A DNA stretch of 49,768 nucleotides from Streptomyces sp. NK15101 (lineage in GTDB: Bacteria; Actinomycetota; Actinomycetes; Streptomycetales; Streptomycetaceae): contig NZ_JAINVG010000056.1 of assembly GCF_020400725.1 (NCBI RefSeq), positions 1 to 49,768 of the forward strand, read 5' to 3'. The notes beneath the pieces are model-generated. The model was not told the origin of the DNA. It was given only the letters and a program-made list of their open reading frames with translations, and searched no databases. This document shows, in pieces, positions 1 to 7,246 of the stretch. Each line of letters starts with the position of its first letter. Positions within the stretch are counted from its first letter, which is position 1. Both the position numbers and the translations under genes were made by a program.

Positions 1-789
1 GAAGAGCGTGGAGGCGGCCATGGTGGCGCCCCAGTCGCTGCCGAACGCGGTCTGGAACTGGGTCAGCCAGAGCGTCAGGGTCTGCGACTCCTTCTCCTTG
101 TTCAGCATCAGGATCATGGCGAACTCGTTCCAGGCGGTGATGAAGCCGAAGAGCGAGGTCGACATCAGGCCGGGCGCGAGCAGCGGGAAGATCACCTTGC
201 GGAAGGCCTGGCCGCGGGTGCAGCCGTCGATCTGCGCGGCCTCCTCCAGTTCGACCGGGACGGCGGCGATGAAGCCGCGCAGGGTCCAGATCGTGAAGGG
301 GAGGACCATGACGAAGTAGATGAGCGTGAGCATCGGGATGCTGTTCAGCAGGTCGTTCTCACGGGAGATCATGTACATCGCGATGACCATGACCTCCCAG
401 GGGGCCATCTGCGCCATCATCACGACGAGGACGATGCCCTTGCGCCCCTTGAACCTGAGGCGGGCGATCGCGAAGCTCGCGGCCAGGGCGACGACCAGGG
501 CGAGCAGTACGGCACCGATGGTGACCGTGAGGCTGTTGGTGACGTACGTCCAGAAGAGGTCGACGCCGGTCGCGGTCCCGTAGTTCTCGAACGTGGGCGC
601 GAAGACGAAGACCGGGTCCTTGGTCATGATCTCGTGCTGCGGCTTCAGCGAGGACGAGAACATCCAGTAGACCGGGAAGACGAAGACGACCGCGATCACG
701 AGGGCGCCGAGGTTCTTGGCGACCGCACCGACCGTGAGGGGCTTCCTGGTGCGCAGCTTCTGCGGAGTCGGGGTGGTGGCGGCGCTCAC
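1..789 (-). CDS. dasC: DasC-like carbohydrate ABC transporter permease (3' end outside window)
   Basis: MalG-type inner-membrane permease of a sugar importer; the C terminus lies beyond the window edge. The GTG start at 789 follows a GGAGGAG ribosome site and overlaps the dasB stop (GTGA), so the two permeases are translationally coupled. The read protein has an N-terminal cytoplasmic tail, several hydrophobic segments and the EAA loop (EEAAQIDGCTRGQAF, then FPLLAPG) that docks on the ATPase. No ATPase gene is nearby; in Streptomyces the shared ATPase MsiK is encoded elsewhere (family knowledge). The symbol rests on position beside dasA, dasB and dasR. Chitobiose as substrate is inferred from that context. 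Confidence 0.85.
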   Translation of the reverse strand, partial: MSAATTPTPQKLRTRKPLTVGAVAKNLGALVIAVVFVFPVYWMFSSSLKPQHEIMTKDPVFVFAPTFENYGTATGVDLFWTYVTNSLTVTIGAVLLALVVALAASFAIARLRFKGRKGIVLVVMMAQMAPWEVMVIAMYMISRENDLLNSIPMLTLIYFVMVLPFTIWTLRGFIAAVPVELEEAAQIDGCTRGQAFRKVIFPLLAPGLMSTSLFGFITAWNEFAMILMLNKEKESQTLTLWLTQFQTAFGSDWGATMAASTLF

Positions 790-1805
790 AGCTCCTCCTC
801 CTTCAGGATCAGGCGGAAGTAGAAGGACATGACCGCGATGAGCATCACGATCGTCAGGATGGAGATGGCGGCGGCGACGCCGTAGTGGAACTGGCCGACG
901 CCCTCGATGTAGGCGAAGACCGGGAGCGTCTCGGAACCTCGGTCGGGACCGCCCAGGTTCATGGCGTAGACCTGCGCGAACGCCTTGAAGATCCAGATGA
1001 TCTCCAGGAACGTCGTGATCATGAAGAAGGACCGGAGGTTCGGGAAGACCACGGCCCAGAAGGTCCGCCAGCCGCTCGCGCCGTCCATCTTCGCGGCCTC
1101 GTACAGCTCGGTGCCGATGGTGGTCAGGCCGGCGTACATGTTGAGGGCGACGAACGGGACGGAGCCCCAGACGAGCAGGATCAGGACGATGACCAGGGTG
1201 GAGAAGCCGGTCTCGAACCAGTTGTGCTGGTCGTAGCCGGAGAAGCCCAGCGTGCGCATCAGCCAGTTCACGACGCCGAACTGCTCGTCGAAGAGCCAGC
1301 GGAAGACCGTGACGGAGGCGACGATCGGCATGGCCCAGGCGAACATCAGGGCCAGCGAGAGGACCAGTCGCATCTTCTTGCCGAGGCGGTTGAGCAGCAG
1401 GCCGATGCCCGTGCCGATCGCCATGATGAGGGCGACGTTGACGGCCGTGAAGACGACGCTGCGGACGACGACGGTCCAGAAGTCCGCGTCACCGAGGAGC
1501 TCGGTGTAGTTGTCGAAGCCCGTCCAGACCGTCTCGCGGGTGATGAACTCCTTCCGGTTGAGCTGCTGGAAGGAGAGGATCACGTTGCGGATCAGCGGGT
1601 AGAGCAGCAGCACCGCCATGGACAGCAGGGCCGGCGCGACGAGCAGGTAGGGCAGCACCCCGCCGGGCAGGGAGCGCCTGCCGCGTGGAGGCTGAAGGAC
1701 TTCCTTCGGGCCCGAAGAGGACGGCGGAGTCCGATACTTCCCTGTCGCCCTTCCGGGCGCGTCCTGGGGACCGGCGGTCGCCGTCCCCTGGGAGTCCACG
1801 GTCAT
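786..1805 (-). CDS. dasB: DasB-like carbohydrate ABC transporter permease
   Basis: MalF-type permease of 339 aa, partner of the downstream DasC-like protein. A roughly 45-residue Pro/Gly-rich cytoplasmic N terminus precedes six or so membrane helices, and the EAA loop is visible near residue 240 (YEAAKMDGASGWRTF, then FPNLRS). The ATG at 1805 has a GAGGA ribosome site 7-8 nt upstream. It is separated from dasA by about 137 bp containing a strong hairpin, which suggests weaker expression than the binding protein. Substrate assignment (N,N'-diacetylchitobiose) is inference from the neighbouring dasA and dasR. Confidence 0.86.
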   Translation of the reverse strand: MTVDSQGTATAGPQDAPGRATGKYRTPPSSSGPKEVLQPPRGRRSLPGGVLPYLLVAPALLSMAVLLLYPLIRNVILSFQQLNRKEFITRETVWTGFDNYTELLGDADFWTVVVRSVVFTAVNVALIMAIGTGIGLLLNRLGKKMRLVLSLALMFAWAMPIVASVTVFRWLFDEQFGVVNWLMRTLGFSGYDQHNWFETGFSTLVIVLILLVWGSVPFVALNMYAGLTTIGTELYEAAKMDGASGWRTFWAVVFPNLRSFFMITTFLEIIWIFKAFAQVYAMNLGGPDRGSETLPVFAYIEGVGQFHYGVAAAISILTIVMLIAVMSFYFRLILKEEEL

Positions 1806-1893
1806 GGTCTCATTCCTCGCGGTTCTGGGGCTCCCGCGCCCACCGGGGCGCGGCCCGGGGGAGCGGGCCGCTGATCACTGCATCGCTGCGACA

Positions 1894-1935
1894 CCCCGGT
1901 GGTGCGGCCGGTGCGAACCGGCCGCACCACCGGGG
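1894..1935 (-). terminator. Intercistronic hairpin between dasA and dasB
   Basis: Perfect 19-bp inverted repeat (1894-1912 and 1917-1935) with a GCGA loop, just 3' of the dasA stop codon. It has no obvious U-tract before dasB. It probably stabilises the dasA mRNA 3' end or attenuates read-through into dasBC, giving excess binding protein over permease, as in other sugar ABC operons. Function is inference; the repeat is seen directly. Confidence 0.75.
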
Positions 1936-1942
1936 CTGTGGA

Positions 1943-3238
1943 TTACTGCTGGTTGATGCGCTCGTCGATGACCTTGTCGGCCGCCTCGCCGGCCTTCTTG
2001 GCGTCCTCGCCCTTCAGGACCTTGGTCATGTAGTCCTTGATCGGGTTCGGGGCGGTCTCGACGTTCGCCCAGCCCGGGGTGACCGGGGTGACCTTGCCGG
2101 AGACGGACGAGGCGGCCATGGCCTCGGCGAAGGAGCCCGGGGCGGGCTTGAACTGCGCGGAGTCGGTGTTCGGGAGCAGCGCGCCCTCGGTGGCGGCGGC
2201 GTACTTCGTCATGAACTCCTTGCCGGCGGCGAGGGCCAGCCACTCCTTCGCGAGCTCCTTGTTCCGGGAGCGCTCGGCGACGGCGAGGTTGGAGCCGCCG
2301 AGGAAGACGGAGCCCGGCTTGTCGGCGGTCTTGCCCGGGATCGGGAAGTAGCCGAAGTCGGCGGTCTTGCCGGCCTTCTTCATGGCGTCGATCGCGCCGC
2401 CGGCCTCCCAGCCGAGGCCGATCCAGGACGCCACGCCGCCCTTGGGGACGATGTCGGTGGACTGCTGCGGGGTCGCCTCGTCCTTGTCCTTCGGAGCGGT
2501 CGAGTAGGACGCCAGCTCCTTGTAGAAGTTCATCGCGGCGACGGCCTCGGGGGAGGACAGGTTGCCCTTCCACTTGTCGCCGTCCTTGACCGCCAGGTCG
2601 CTGCCCTCGTCCCAGATGAGGCCGGCGAGGACGTACCAGGACTGACCCGGCAGGTAGATGGCCTGCGACTTGGGGTCGGACGCCTTGAGCTTCTTCAGGC
2701 CCTCGATCCACTCGGCGCGGGTCTTCGGCGGGGTGACGCCGGCCTTCTTGAAGGCGGCCTTGTCGTAGACGACGACGCGGTTGGCGGCGTACCAGGGGGC
2801 GGAGTAGAGCTTGCCGTCCAGCTCGTTGGAGGCGACCATGCCCTTGTTCCAGGCGTCGTAGCCGAGCTTGGCCTTGTCGCCGGAGAGGTCGGCGAGGCCG
2901 CCGGTGACCGCGTAGCCGGCGGTCTGCGTGTTGCCGAGCTCCAGCACGTCCGGCGGGGTGTCCTCGGAGAGGGCGGTGGTGACCTTCTCCTGGATGCCGT
3001 TCCAGATCTGCTTCTCGACCTTGACCTTGACGCCCGGGTGCTTGGCCTCGAAGGCCTTGTTCACCTCGGCCATCCAGGCGTCCGGCGCGGACCCGTCCAT
3101 CACCCAGACGGTCAGGGTCTTGTCGCCGCCGGCCGTCCCCTTGCCGCCGTCCTTGCCGCTGTCGCTGTCCGAACCACACGCAGCGATGGAGACCATCATG
3201 CCCGCGACGCCGATCGCCGCGATGAGCTTGCGCTTCAC
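1943..3238 (-). CDS. dasA: DasA-like sugar-binding lipoprotein
   Basis: Extracellular solute-binding protein of 431 aa, family 1. The N terminus is a lipoprotein signal: MKRK, a hydrophobic stretch, then lipobox SIAAC with the lipidated cysteine at residue 21, followed by a flexible Ser/Asp/Gly linker. The body carries the usual SBP features (LTVWVMDGSAPDAWM near the start; GGSNLAV and LAKEWLALAAGKEF in the C-terminal half). In S. coelicolor DasA captures N,N'-diacetylchitobiose from chitin and feeds the GlcNAc signal sensed by DasR; assignment here rests on N-terminal resemblance, the divergent dasR and the dre sites at 3327-3366. A GGAGGGTG-like ribosome site precedes the ATG. Another chitobiose/GlcNAc-type binding protein remains possible. 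Confidence 0.87.
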   Translation of the reverse strand: MKRKLIAAIGVAGMMVSIAACGSDSDSGKDGGKGTAGGDKTLTVWVMDGSAPDAWMAEVNKAFEAKHPGVKVKVEKQIWNGIQEKVTTALSEDTPPDVLELGNTQTAGYAVTGGLADLSGDKAKLGYDAWNKGMVASNELDGKLYSAPWYAANRVVVYDKAAFKKAGVTPPKTRAEWIEGLKKLKASDPKSQAIYLPGQSWYVLAGLIWDEGSDLAVKDGDKWKGNLSSPEAVAAMNFYKELASYSTAPKDKDEATPQQSTDIVPKGGVASWIGLGWEAGGAIDAMKKAGKTADFGYFPIPGKTADKPGSVFLGGSNLAVAERSRNKELAKEWLALAAGKEFMTKYAAATEGALLPNTDSAQFKPAPGSFAEAMAASSVSGKVTPVTPGWANVETAPNPIKDYMTKVLKGEDAKKAGEAADKVIDERINQQ

Positions 3239-3326
3239 GCCACCCTCCTCAGGGATGCCTGCAACCCCTGCCCACCGCGCGAAGACATACGTCAGGTAAT
3301 GCTCGTGGGGCTGGGACCTGGTCTTT

Positions 3327-3342
3327 AATGGTTTAGACCAGT
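3327..3342. promoter_or_regulatory. dre-like DasR operator upstream of dasA
   Basis: AATGGTTTAGACCAGT matches the published dre palindrome ACTGGTCTAGACCAGT at 14 of 16 positions. It lies 89 bp upstream of the dasA start, in the dasA/dasR divergent region. A half site CTGGTCT sits at 3318-3324. DasR binding is inference from the known consensus. Confidence 0.82.
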
Positions 3343-3350
3343 ACCCGGAG

Positions 3351-3366
3351 CTTGGCCTAGACCTTT
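3351..3366. promoter_or_regulatory. Second, weaker dre-like site on the dasR side
   Basis: CTTGGCCTAGACCTTT matches the dre consensus at 11 of 16 positions, including the central CTAGACC. It is 24 bp (centre to centre) from the first site. A -10-like TATAAG lies at 3383-3388, so DasR bound here would sit near the -35 of its own promoter and could autoregulate. Confidence 0.6.
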
Positions 3367-3523
3367 AGGGGTGTCAAGGGTGTATAAGAAGGGCAGTCGC
3401 GTCCGTTATCGGACCGACACCTGAGGGAGGGCGACGACCCGTGACCGGTCCGTGCCACCATGTGAGCCGCGACAGACGGAGGAGCCGGTGACGGCAGCAG
3501 CACAGGACTCGGGAAGGCAGGCC

Positions 3524-4288
3524 ATGGCCACGGACGCGGGCAGTACGGAGACAGAGAGCGGGGCACCGACCCGCACCGCGCGCGTGCCCAAGTACTACCG
3601 GCTGAAGCGGCACCTGCTCGAGATGACGGAGACCCTGCCGCCCGGCACGCCGGTCCCGCCGGAGCGGACGCTCGCCGCCGAGTTCGACACCTCGCGCACC
3701 ACCGTGCGCCAGGCGCTCCAGGAACTGGTCGTCGAGGGCCGCCTCGAGCGCATCCAGGGCAAGGGCACCTTCGTGGCCAAGCCCAAGGTCTCGCAGGCCC
3801 TACAACTCACCTCCTACACGGAGGACATGCGGGCCCAGGGCCTGGAGCCCACCTCGCAGCTCCTCGACATCGGATACGTCACGGCCGACGACACCCTCGC
3901 CGGACTGCTCGACATCTCGGCCGGCGGCCGGGTGCTCCGCATCGAACGCCTGCGCCTCGCGAGCGGCGAGCCGATGGCGATCGAGACCACCCACCTGTCG
4001 GCGAAGCGCTTCCCCGCGCTGCGCCGCTCGCTGGTGAAGTACACCTCGCTCTACACGGCGCTCGCCGAGGTCTACGACGTGCACCTCGCCGAGGCCGAGG
4101 AGACCATCGAGACCTCCCTCGCCACCCCGCGCGAGGCCGGGCTGCTCGGCACGGACGTGGGCCTGCCGATGCTGATGCTCTCCCGCCACTCGCTGGACGC
4201 CCAGGGCGAGCCGGTGGAGTGGGTGCGGTCCGTCTACCGCGGCGACCGGTACAAGTTCGTGGCGCGCCTCCAGCGCCCCAACGGCTGA
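3524..4288 (+). CDS. dasR: DasR, GntR/HutC-family GlcNAc-responsive global regulator
   Basis: 254-aa repressor. An N-terminal GntR winged helix (PPERTLAAEFDTSRTTVRQAL, about residues 50-75) is followed by a UTRA/HutC effector domain that in DasR binds GlcN-6-P. The sequence agrees closely with S. coelicolor DasR as I recall it, including RTARVPKYYRL and TSYTEDMRAQGLEPTS. I chose ATG 3524 because it gives the same 254-aa length and has GGGAAGG 6 nt upstream; GTG 3488 with GGAGGAG only 3 nt away is an alternative. It is divergent from dasA. Known role: repression of chitin/GlcNAc uptake and control of antibiotic production and development. Confidence 0.95.
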   Translation: MATDAGSTETESGAPTRTARVPKYYRLKRHLLEMTETLPPGTPVPPERTLAAEFDTSRTTVRQALQELVVEGRLERIQGKGTFVAKPKVSQALQLTSYTEDMRAQGLEPTSQLLDIGYVTADDTLAGLLDISAGGRVLRIERLRLASGEPMAIETTHLSAKRFPALRRSLVKYTSLYTALAEVYDVHLAEAEETIETSLATPREAGLLGTDVGLPMLMLSRHSLDAQGEPVEWVRSVYRGDRYKFVARLQRPNG

Positions 4289-4329
4289 GCTCCCGTACGA
4301 CACGAACGGCTGAGCCTCCGTACGACACG
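4280..4329 (+). repeat. 25-bp tandem duplication across the dasR stop codon
   Basis: Two head-to-tail 25-bp units (4280-4304, 4305-4329), each beginning AACGGCTGAG, differ at two adjacent positions (CTCC versus CCTC). A third partial start (AACGGC) runs into the terminator stem. The first unit supplies the dasR stop codon, so the second copy is untranslated. Confidence 0.85.
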
Positions 4330-4362
4330 AACGGCCGCACCCCGGCGGGGGGTGCGGCCGTT
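4330..4362 (+). terminator. dasR terminator hairpin
   Basis: Perfect 12-bp stem AACGGCCGCACC / GGTGCGGCCGTT with a 9-nt loop, 41 bp after the dasR stop. It lacks a long U-tract, as is usual in Streptomyces. Confidence 0.8.
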
Positions 4363-4369
4363 CGGCGTT

Positions 4370-4379
4370 GAAGCGCTTC
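4370..4379. promoter_or_regulatory. GAAGCGCTTC palindrome upstream of the transporter pair
   Basis: A perfect 10-bp palindrome centred on CG, 90 bp upstream of the DUF3311 gene. The CG-centred shape resembles LacI/GalR-family operators. No regulator of that family is in the window, so assignment is weak. Confidence 0.35.
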
Positions 4380-4469
4380 CGTTATGCGGACAGGGGTTCC
4401 CACCACGGAAGCAGTCCCCTAGATTTCCCCAGCATTACCGAGGTGATCAGCGAGGGGACGGGAATCGCC

Positions 4470-4733
4470 ATGTCAGAGGCGCCAGATGTGACACAAGGGA
4501 AACAACCGGCCATCACTCCCCTGCGGGTGGTGATCGCGCTCTGCCTGTTCGCCCCGTTCGTGGCGATGCTCTGGGTGAGCTCCTACGCGAAGGTCGAACC
4601 GCTCTTCGCCGGCATCCCGTTCTTCTACTGGTACCAGATGCTCTGGGTGCTGGTCTCCACGGCCCTCACCATGATCGCTTACAAGCTGTGGCAGCTGGAC
4701 CAGCGCGCCCGCAAGGGAGGTGACGCGCGATGA
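4470..4733 (+). CDS. DUF3311 small membrane protein, symporter partner
   Basis: 87-aa protein with two predicted membrane helices (about residues 18-38 and 48-70) and a basic C-terminal tail (LDQRARKGG). This is the DUF3311 pattern found directly upstream of SSF symporters. The ATG at 4470 has a GAGGGGACGG ribosome site; in-frame upstream codons lack one. Its stop overlaps the symporter start (ATGA at 4730-4733), so the two are translationally coupled. By analogy with two-gene SSF systems such as YjcH-ActP and MctB-MctC, it may be an accessory subunit needed for assembly or activity. No direct evidence of function is visible. Confidence 0.88.
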   Translation: MSEAPDVTQGKQPAITPLRVVIALCLFAPFVAMLWVSSYAKVEPLFAGIPFFYWYQMLWVLVSTALTMIAYKLWQLDQRARKGGDAR

Positions 4734-6352
4734 AGGACGGCGTGAACGGCGTGGCGCTCGGCGTCTTCGTCTTCTTCTTCCTGGCCGTCACGGTCATGGG
4801 CTTCCTGGCCTCGCGCTGGCGCAGGGCCGAGAACGAGCACAGCCTCGACGAATGGGGCCTGGGCGGCCGGTCGTTCGGCACCTGGGTCACCTGGTTCCTG
4901 CTCGGCGGCGACCTCTACACGGCGTACACCTTCGTCGCCGTCCCCGCGGCCATCTACGCGGCGGGCGCGGCCGGCTTCTTCGCCGTCCCGTACACCATCC
5001 TGGTCTACCCGCTGATCTTCACCTTCCTGCCGCGCCTCTGGTCGGTCTCCCACAAGCACGGATACGTCACCACCTCCGACTTCGTGCGCGGCCGCTTCGG
5101 TTCCAAGGGCCTGTCGCTCGCGGTGGCGGTCACCGGCATCCTCGCCACCATGCCGTACATCGCGCTCCAGCTCGTCGGCATCCAGGCCGTCCTGGACGTG
5201 ATGGGCGTCGGCGGCGGCGAGAACACCCACTGGTTCGTCAAGGACCTGCCGCTGCTCATCGCCTTCGGCGTGCTGGCCGCGTACACCTACTCCTCCGGCC
5301 TGCGCGCCCCCGCGCTCATCGCCTTCGTCAAGGACACGCTGATCTACATCGTCATCGCGGTGGCGATCATCTACATCCCGATCAAGCTCGGCGGCTTCGA
5401 CGAGATCTTCGCCAAGGCCGGCGAGGCCTTCGCGCAGACCAACCCGGCGACCGGCAAGCCGCGCGGCGCGCTGGCCCCCGGCGAGGCGGGCCAGTGGACG
5501 TACGCGACGCTCGCGCTCGGCTCGGCACTGGCGCTCTTCATGTACCCGCACTCCATCACGGCGACGCTGTCGTCCCGGAGCCGTGAGGTCATCCGCCGCA
5601 ACACCACGATCCTGCCGCTGTACTCGCTGATGCTGGGCCTGCTCGCGCTGCTCGGCTTCATGGCGATCGCCGCCGGCATCAAGGTCAAGAACGGCCAGCT
5701 CGCCATCCCGCAGCTCTTCGAGACCATGTTCCCGGACTGGTTCGCGGGCGTCGCGTTCGCCGCGATCGGCATCGGCGCGCTCGTCCCGGCCGCGATCATG
5801 TCGATCGCCGCGGCCAACCTCTTCACCCGCAACATCTACAAGGACTTCATCAGGAAGGACGCCACCCCGGCCCAGGAGACCAAGGTCTCCAAGCTGGTCT
5901 CCCTCCTGGTGAAGGTCGGCGCGCTCGTCTTCGTCCTCACCATGGACAAGACGGTCGCCATCAACTTCCAGCTGCTCGGCGGCATCTGGATCCTGCAGAC
6001 CTTCCCGTCGCTCGTCGGCGGTCTCTTCACCCGCTGGTTCCACCGCTGGGCGCTGCTCGCCGGCTGGGCCGTCGGCATGATCTACGGCACGGCCGCCGCG
6101 TACGGCGTCGCCAGCCCGACCCAGAAGCACTTCGGCGGCTCGGCCGCCGAGATCCCCGGCATCGGCGAGATCGGCTACATCGGCCTCACCGCCTTCGTGC
6201 TCAACGTCGTCGTCACGGTCGTCCTGACCTTCGTCCTCAAGGCCGTCAAGGCCCCCGAGGGCGTCGACGAGACCTCCCCGGAGGACTACACGGCGGACGC
6301 GGGCGACGCGGGCGTGCACGAGCTCCCGAAGGTCGGCGCCGCCACGCACTGA
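4730..6352 (+). CDS. Sodium:solute symporter, MctP-like monocarboxylate permease
   Basis: 540-aa SSF-family secondary transporter with about 13 membrane helices. The N terminus has the SSF signature region (LDEWGLGGRSFGTWVTWFLLGGD, quoted in part) and the TSDFVRGRFGSKGL loop. IGIGALVPAAIMSIAAANLFTRN near residue 345 matches the conserved helix-8 region that contributes to sodium binding in this family. The closest annotation I recognise is monocarboxylate uptake permease MctP (lactate, pyruvate, acetate and similar). The tail is acidic (VDETSPEDYTADAGD). It is coupled to the DUF3311 gene and followed by a strong terminator. The exact substrate cannot be read from sequence. Confidence 0.9.
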   Translation: MKDGVNGVALGVFVFFFLAVTVMGFLASRWRRAENEHSLDEWGLGGRSFGTWVTWFLLGGDLYTAYTFVAVPAAIYAAGAAGFFAVPYTILVYPLIFTFLPRLWSVSHKHGYVTTSDFVRGRFGSKGLSLAVAVTGILATMPYIALQLVGIQAVLDVMGVGGGENTHWFVKDLPLLIAFGVLAAYTYSSGLRAPALIAFVKDTLIYIVIAVAIIYIPIKLGGFDEIFAKAGEAFAQTNPATGKPRGALAPGEAGQWTYATLALGSALALFMYPHSITATLSSRSREVIRRNTTILPLYSLMLGLLALLGFMAIAAGIKVKNGQLAIPQLFETMFPDWFAGVAFAAIGIGALVPAAIMSIAAANLFTRNIYKDFIRKDATPAQETKVSKLVSLLVKVGALVFVLTMDKTVAINFQLLGGIWILQTFPSLVGGLFTRWFHRWALLAGWAVGMIYGTAAAYGVASPTQKHFGGSAAEIPGIGEIGYIGLTAFVLNVVVTVVLTFVLKAVKAPEGVDETSPEDYTADAGDAGVHELPKVGAATH

Positions 6353-6368
6353 CCGGGCGACTCCCCGC

Positions 6369-6405
6369 AGGGGCCCGGGACCTCACCACGAGGTCCCGGG
6401 CCCCT
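6369..6405 (+). terminator. Terminator after the symporter
   Basis: Perfect 14-bp stem GGGGCCCGGGACCT (6370-6383) / AGGTCCCGGGCCCC (6391-6404) with a 7-nt loop, 17 bp after the stop codon. Confidence 0.85.
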
Positions 6406-6437
6406 CGCGTGTGAGCGGGCGCGGCAGACTGGGGCGC

Positions 6438-6938
6438 ATGGACATCATGATCAGGGCGGTGCGGCCCGAGGAGCACGAGGAGCTCGGTGACCTCACCGGG
6501 CTGACCTATCTGAACGACGGTCTGCTGCTGCACGGCGAGGACGACTTCTACCTGGACGTGCTCCGCGACACGGCCCGGCGGGCCCGCGAGAGCGAGGTGC
6601 TCGTCGCCGTCGACGCGGAGGGCGGGATCGTCGGCGGCGTGACCTTCGCCCCCGGCGGCACCCCCTGGGCGGACATCGCCGTCGCCGGCGAGGCCGAGTT
6701 CCGGATGCTCGTGGTCGCACCGGCGGCCCGCGGCAGGGGCATCGGAGAGGCGCTCGTACGCGCCTGCGTGGACCGGGCGCGGGCCCTCCCCGGATGCGCG
6801 CGCCTCGCGCTCTCCACGGACGCCAAGATGGTCTCGGCGCACCGGATCTACGAGCGGCTCGGCTTCGTCCGCACCCCCGAACGGGACTGGGAGCCGATCC
6901 CCGACCACTCGCTGAGGACGTACGCCCTGGAGCTGTAG
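6438..6938 (+). CDS. GNAT-family N-acetyltransferase
   Basis: 166-aa single-domain GNAT acyltransferase. The acetyl-CoA binding motif A is clear: FRMLVVAPAARGRGIGEAL, with the Q/RxxGxG/A element RGRGIG near residue 100. The C terminus has the usual SAHRIYERLGF motif. It would transfer acetyl from acetyl-CoA to an amine, but the acceptor is unknown. The start is uncertain: ATG 6438 (MDIMIRAV) or ATG 6447; neither has a strong ribosome site, and the mRNA may be leaderless. It stands alone between a terminator and the nrdAB control region. Confidence 0.85.
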   Translation: MDIMIRAVRPEEHEELGDLTGLTYLNDGLLLHGEDDFYLDVLRDTARRARESEVLVAVDAEGGIVGGVTFAPGGTPWADIAVAGEAEFRMLVVAPAARGRGIGEALVRACVDRARALPGCARLALSTDAKMVSAHRIYERLGFVRTPERDWEPIPDHSLRTYALEL

Positions 6939-6949
6939 CCCCGGGACCG

Positions 6950-6997
6950 ACACAACATGTGGGGGGTGCCGCGAGCGGCGCCCCCCACATGTATGCT
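6950..6997 (+). promoter_or_regulatory. Two NrdR-box-like sites forming an inverted repeat upstream of nrdA
   Basis: Box 1 (6950-6965, ACACAACATGTGGGGG) fits the actinobacterial NrdR box (ACMCWAKATNTWGKGT) at 13 of 16 positions; box 2 (6982-6997) is weaker, about 10. They are separated by 16 bp, placing their ACATGT cores 32 bp apart, about three helical turns, which is the usual spacing. A TATGCT -10-like element lies in box 2, predicting transcription start near 7004. The same bases form a 16-bp hairpin that could also terminate the upstream acetyltransferase gene. Confidence 0.6.
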
Positions 6998-7003
6998 CAT
7001 CCT

Positions 7004-7105
7004 CGCTGTCGACGCAGGGGAATCCGGCGCGAATCCGGAACTGTCCCGCAACGGTGTGCTTCGTGCGGTTTCGTACGCGGTGAGTCCGAAGACCTTCCGA
7101 CAGCG
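7004..7105 (+). promoter_or_regulatory. Cobalamin (B12) riboswitch in the nrdAB leader
   Basis: The conserved core is recognisable: GGGGAATCCGGCGCGAATCC, then GGAACTGTCCCGCAACGGTG, and downstream GTGAGTCCGAAGACC. A closing P1 stem CGCTGTCG (7004-7011) pairs perfectly with CGACAGCG (7098-7105). Adenosylcobalamin binding would repress nrdAB when the B12-dependent class II enzyme can work, as established for the Streptomyces nrdABS operon. The remaining 141 nt to nrdA should hold the expression platform; I could not define it. Confidence 0.93.
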
Positions 7106-7246
7106 CGCCCGGTCCGTCCGTTCCGGGTGCCACAGACGTCCGGGCCTCGCGGAGTGGGCCGGTGGACGCGGCGCGCCCGCGCGTACGGGTGCCCGCCTGC
7201 CCACCTCCCCGCCCGCGCGCCCCGCCGAGCGAGGGAGAGCCCCCAC

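Noticed and set aside
1685..3328. A 547-codon open frame on the plus strand across dasA
   Set aside because: Antisense to dasA; composition and lack of motifs indicate a GC-driven shadow.
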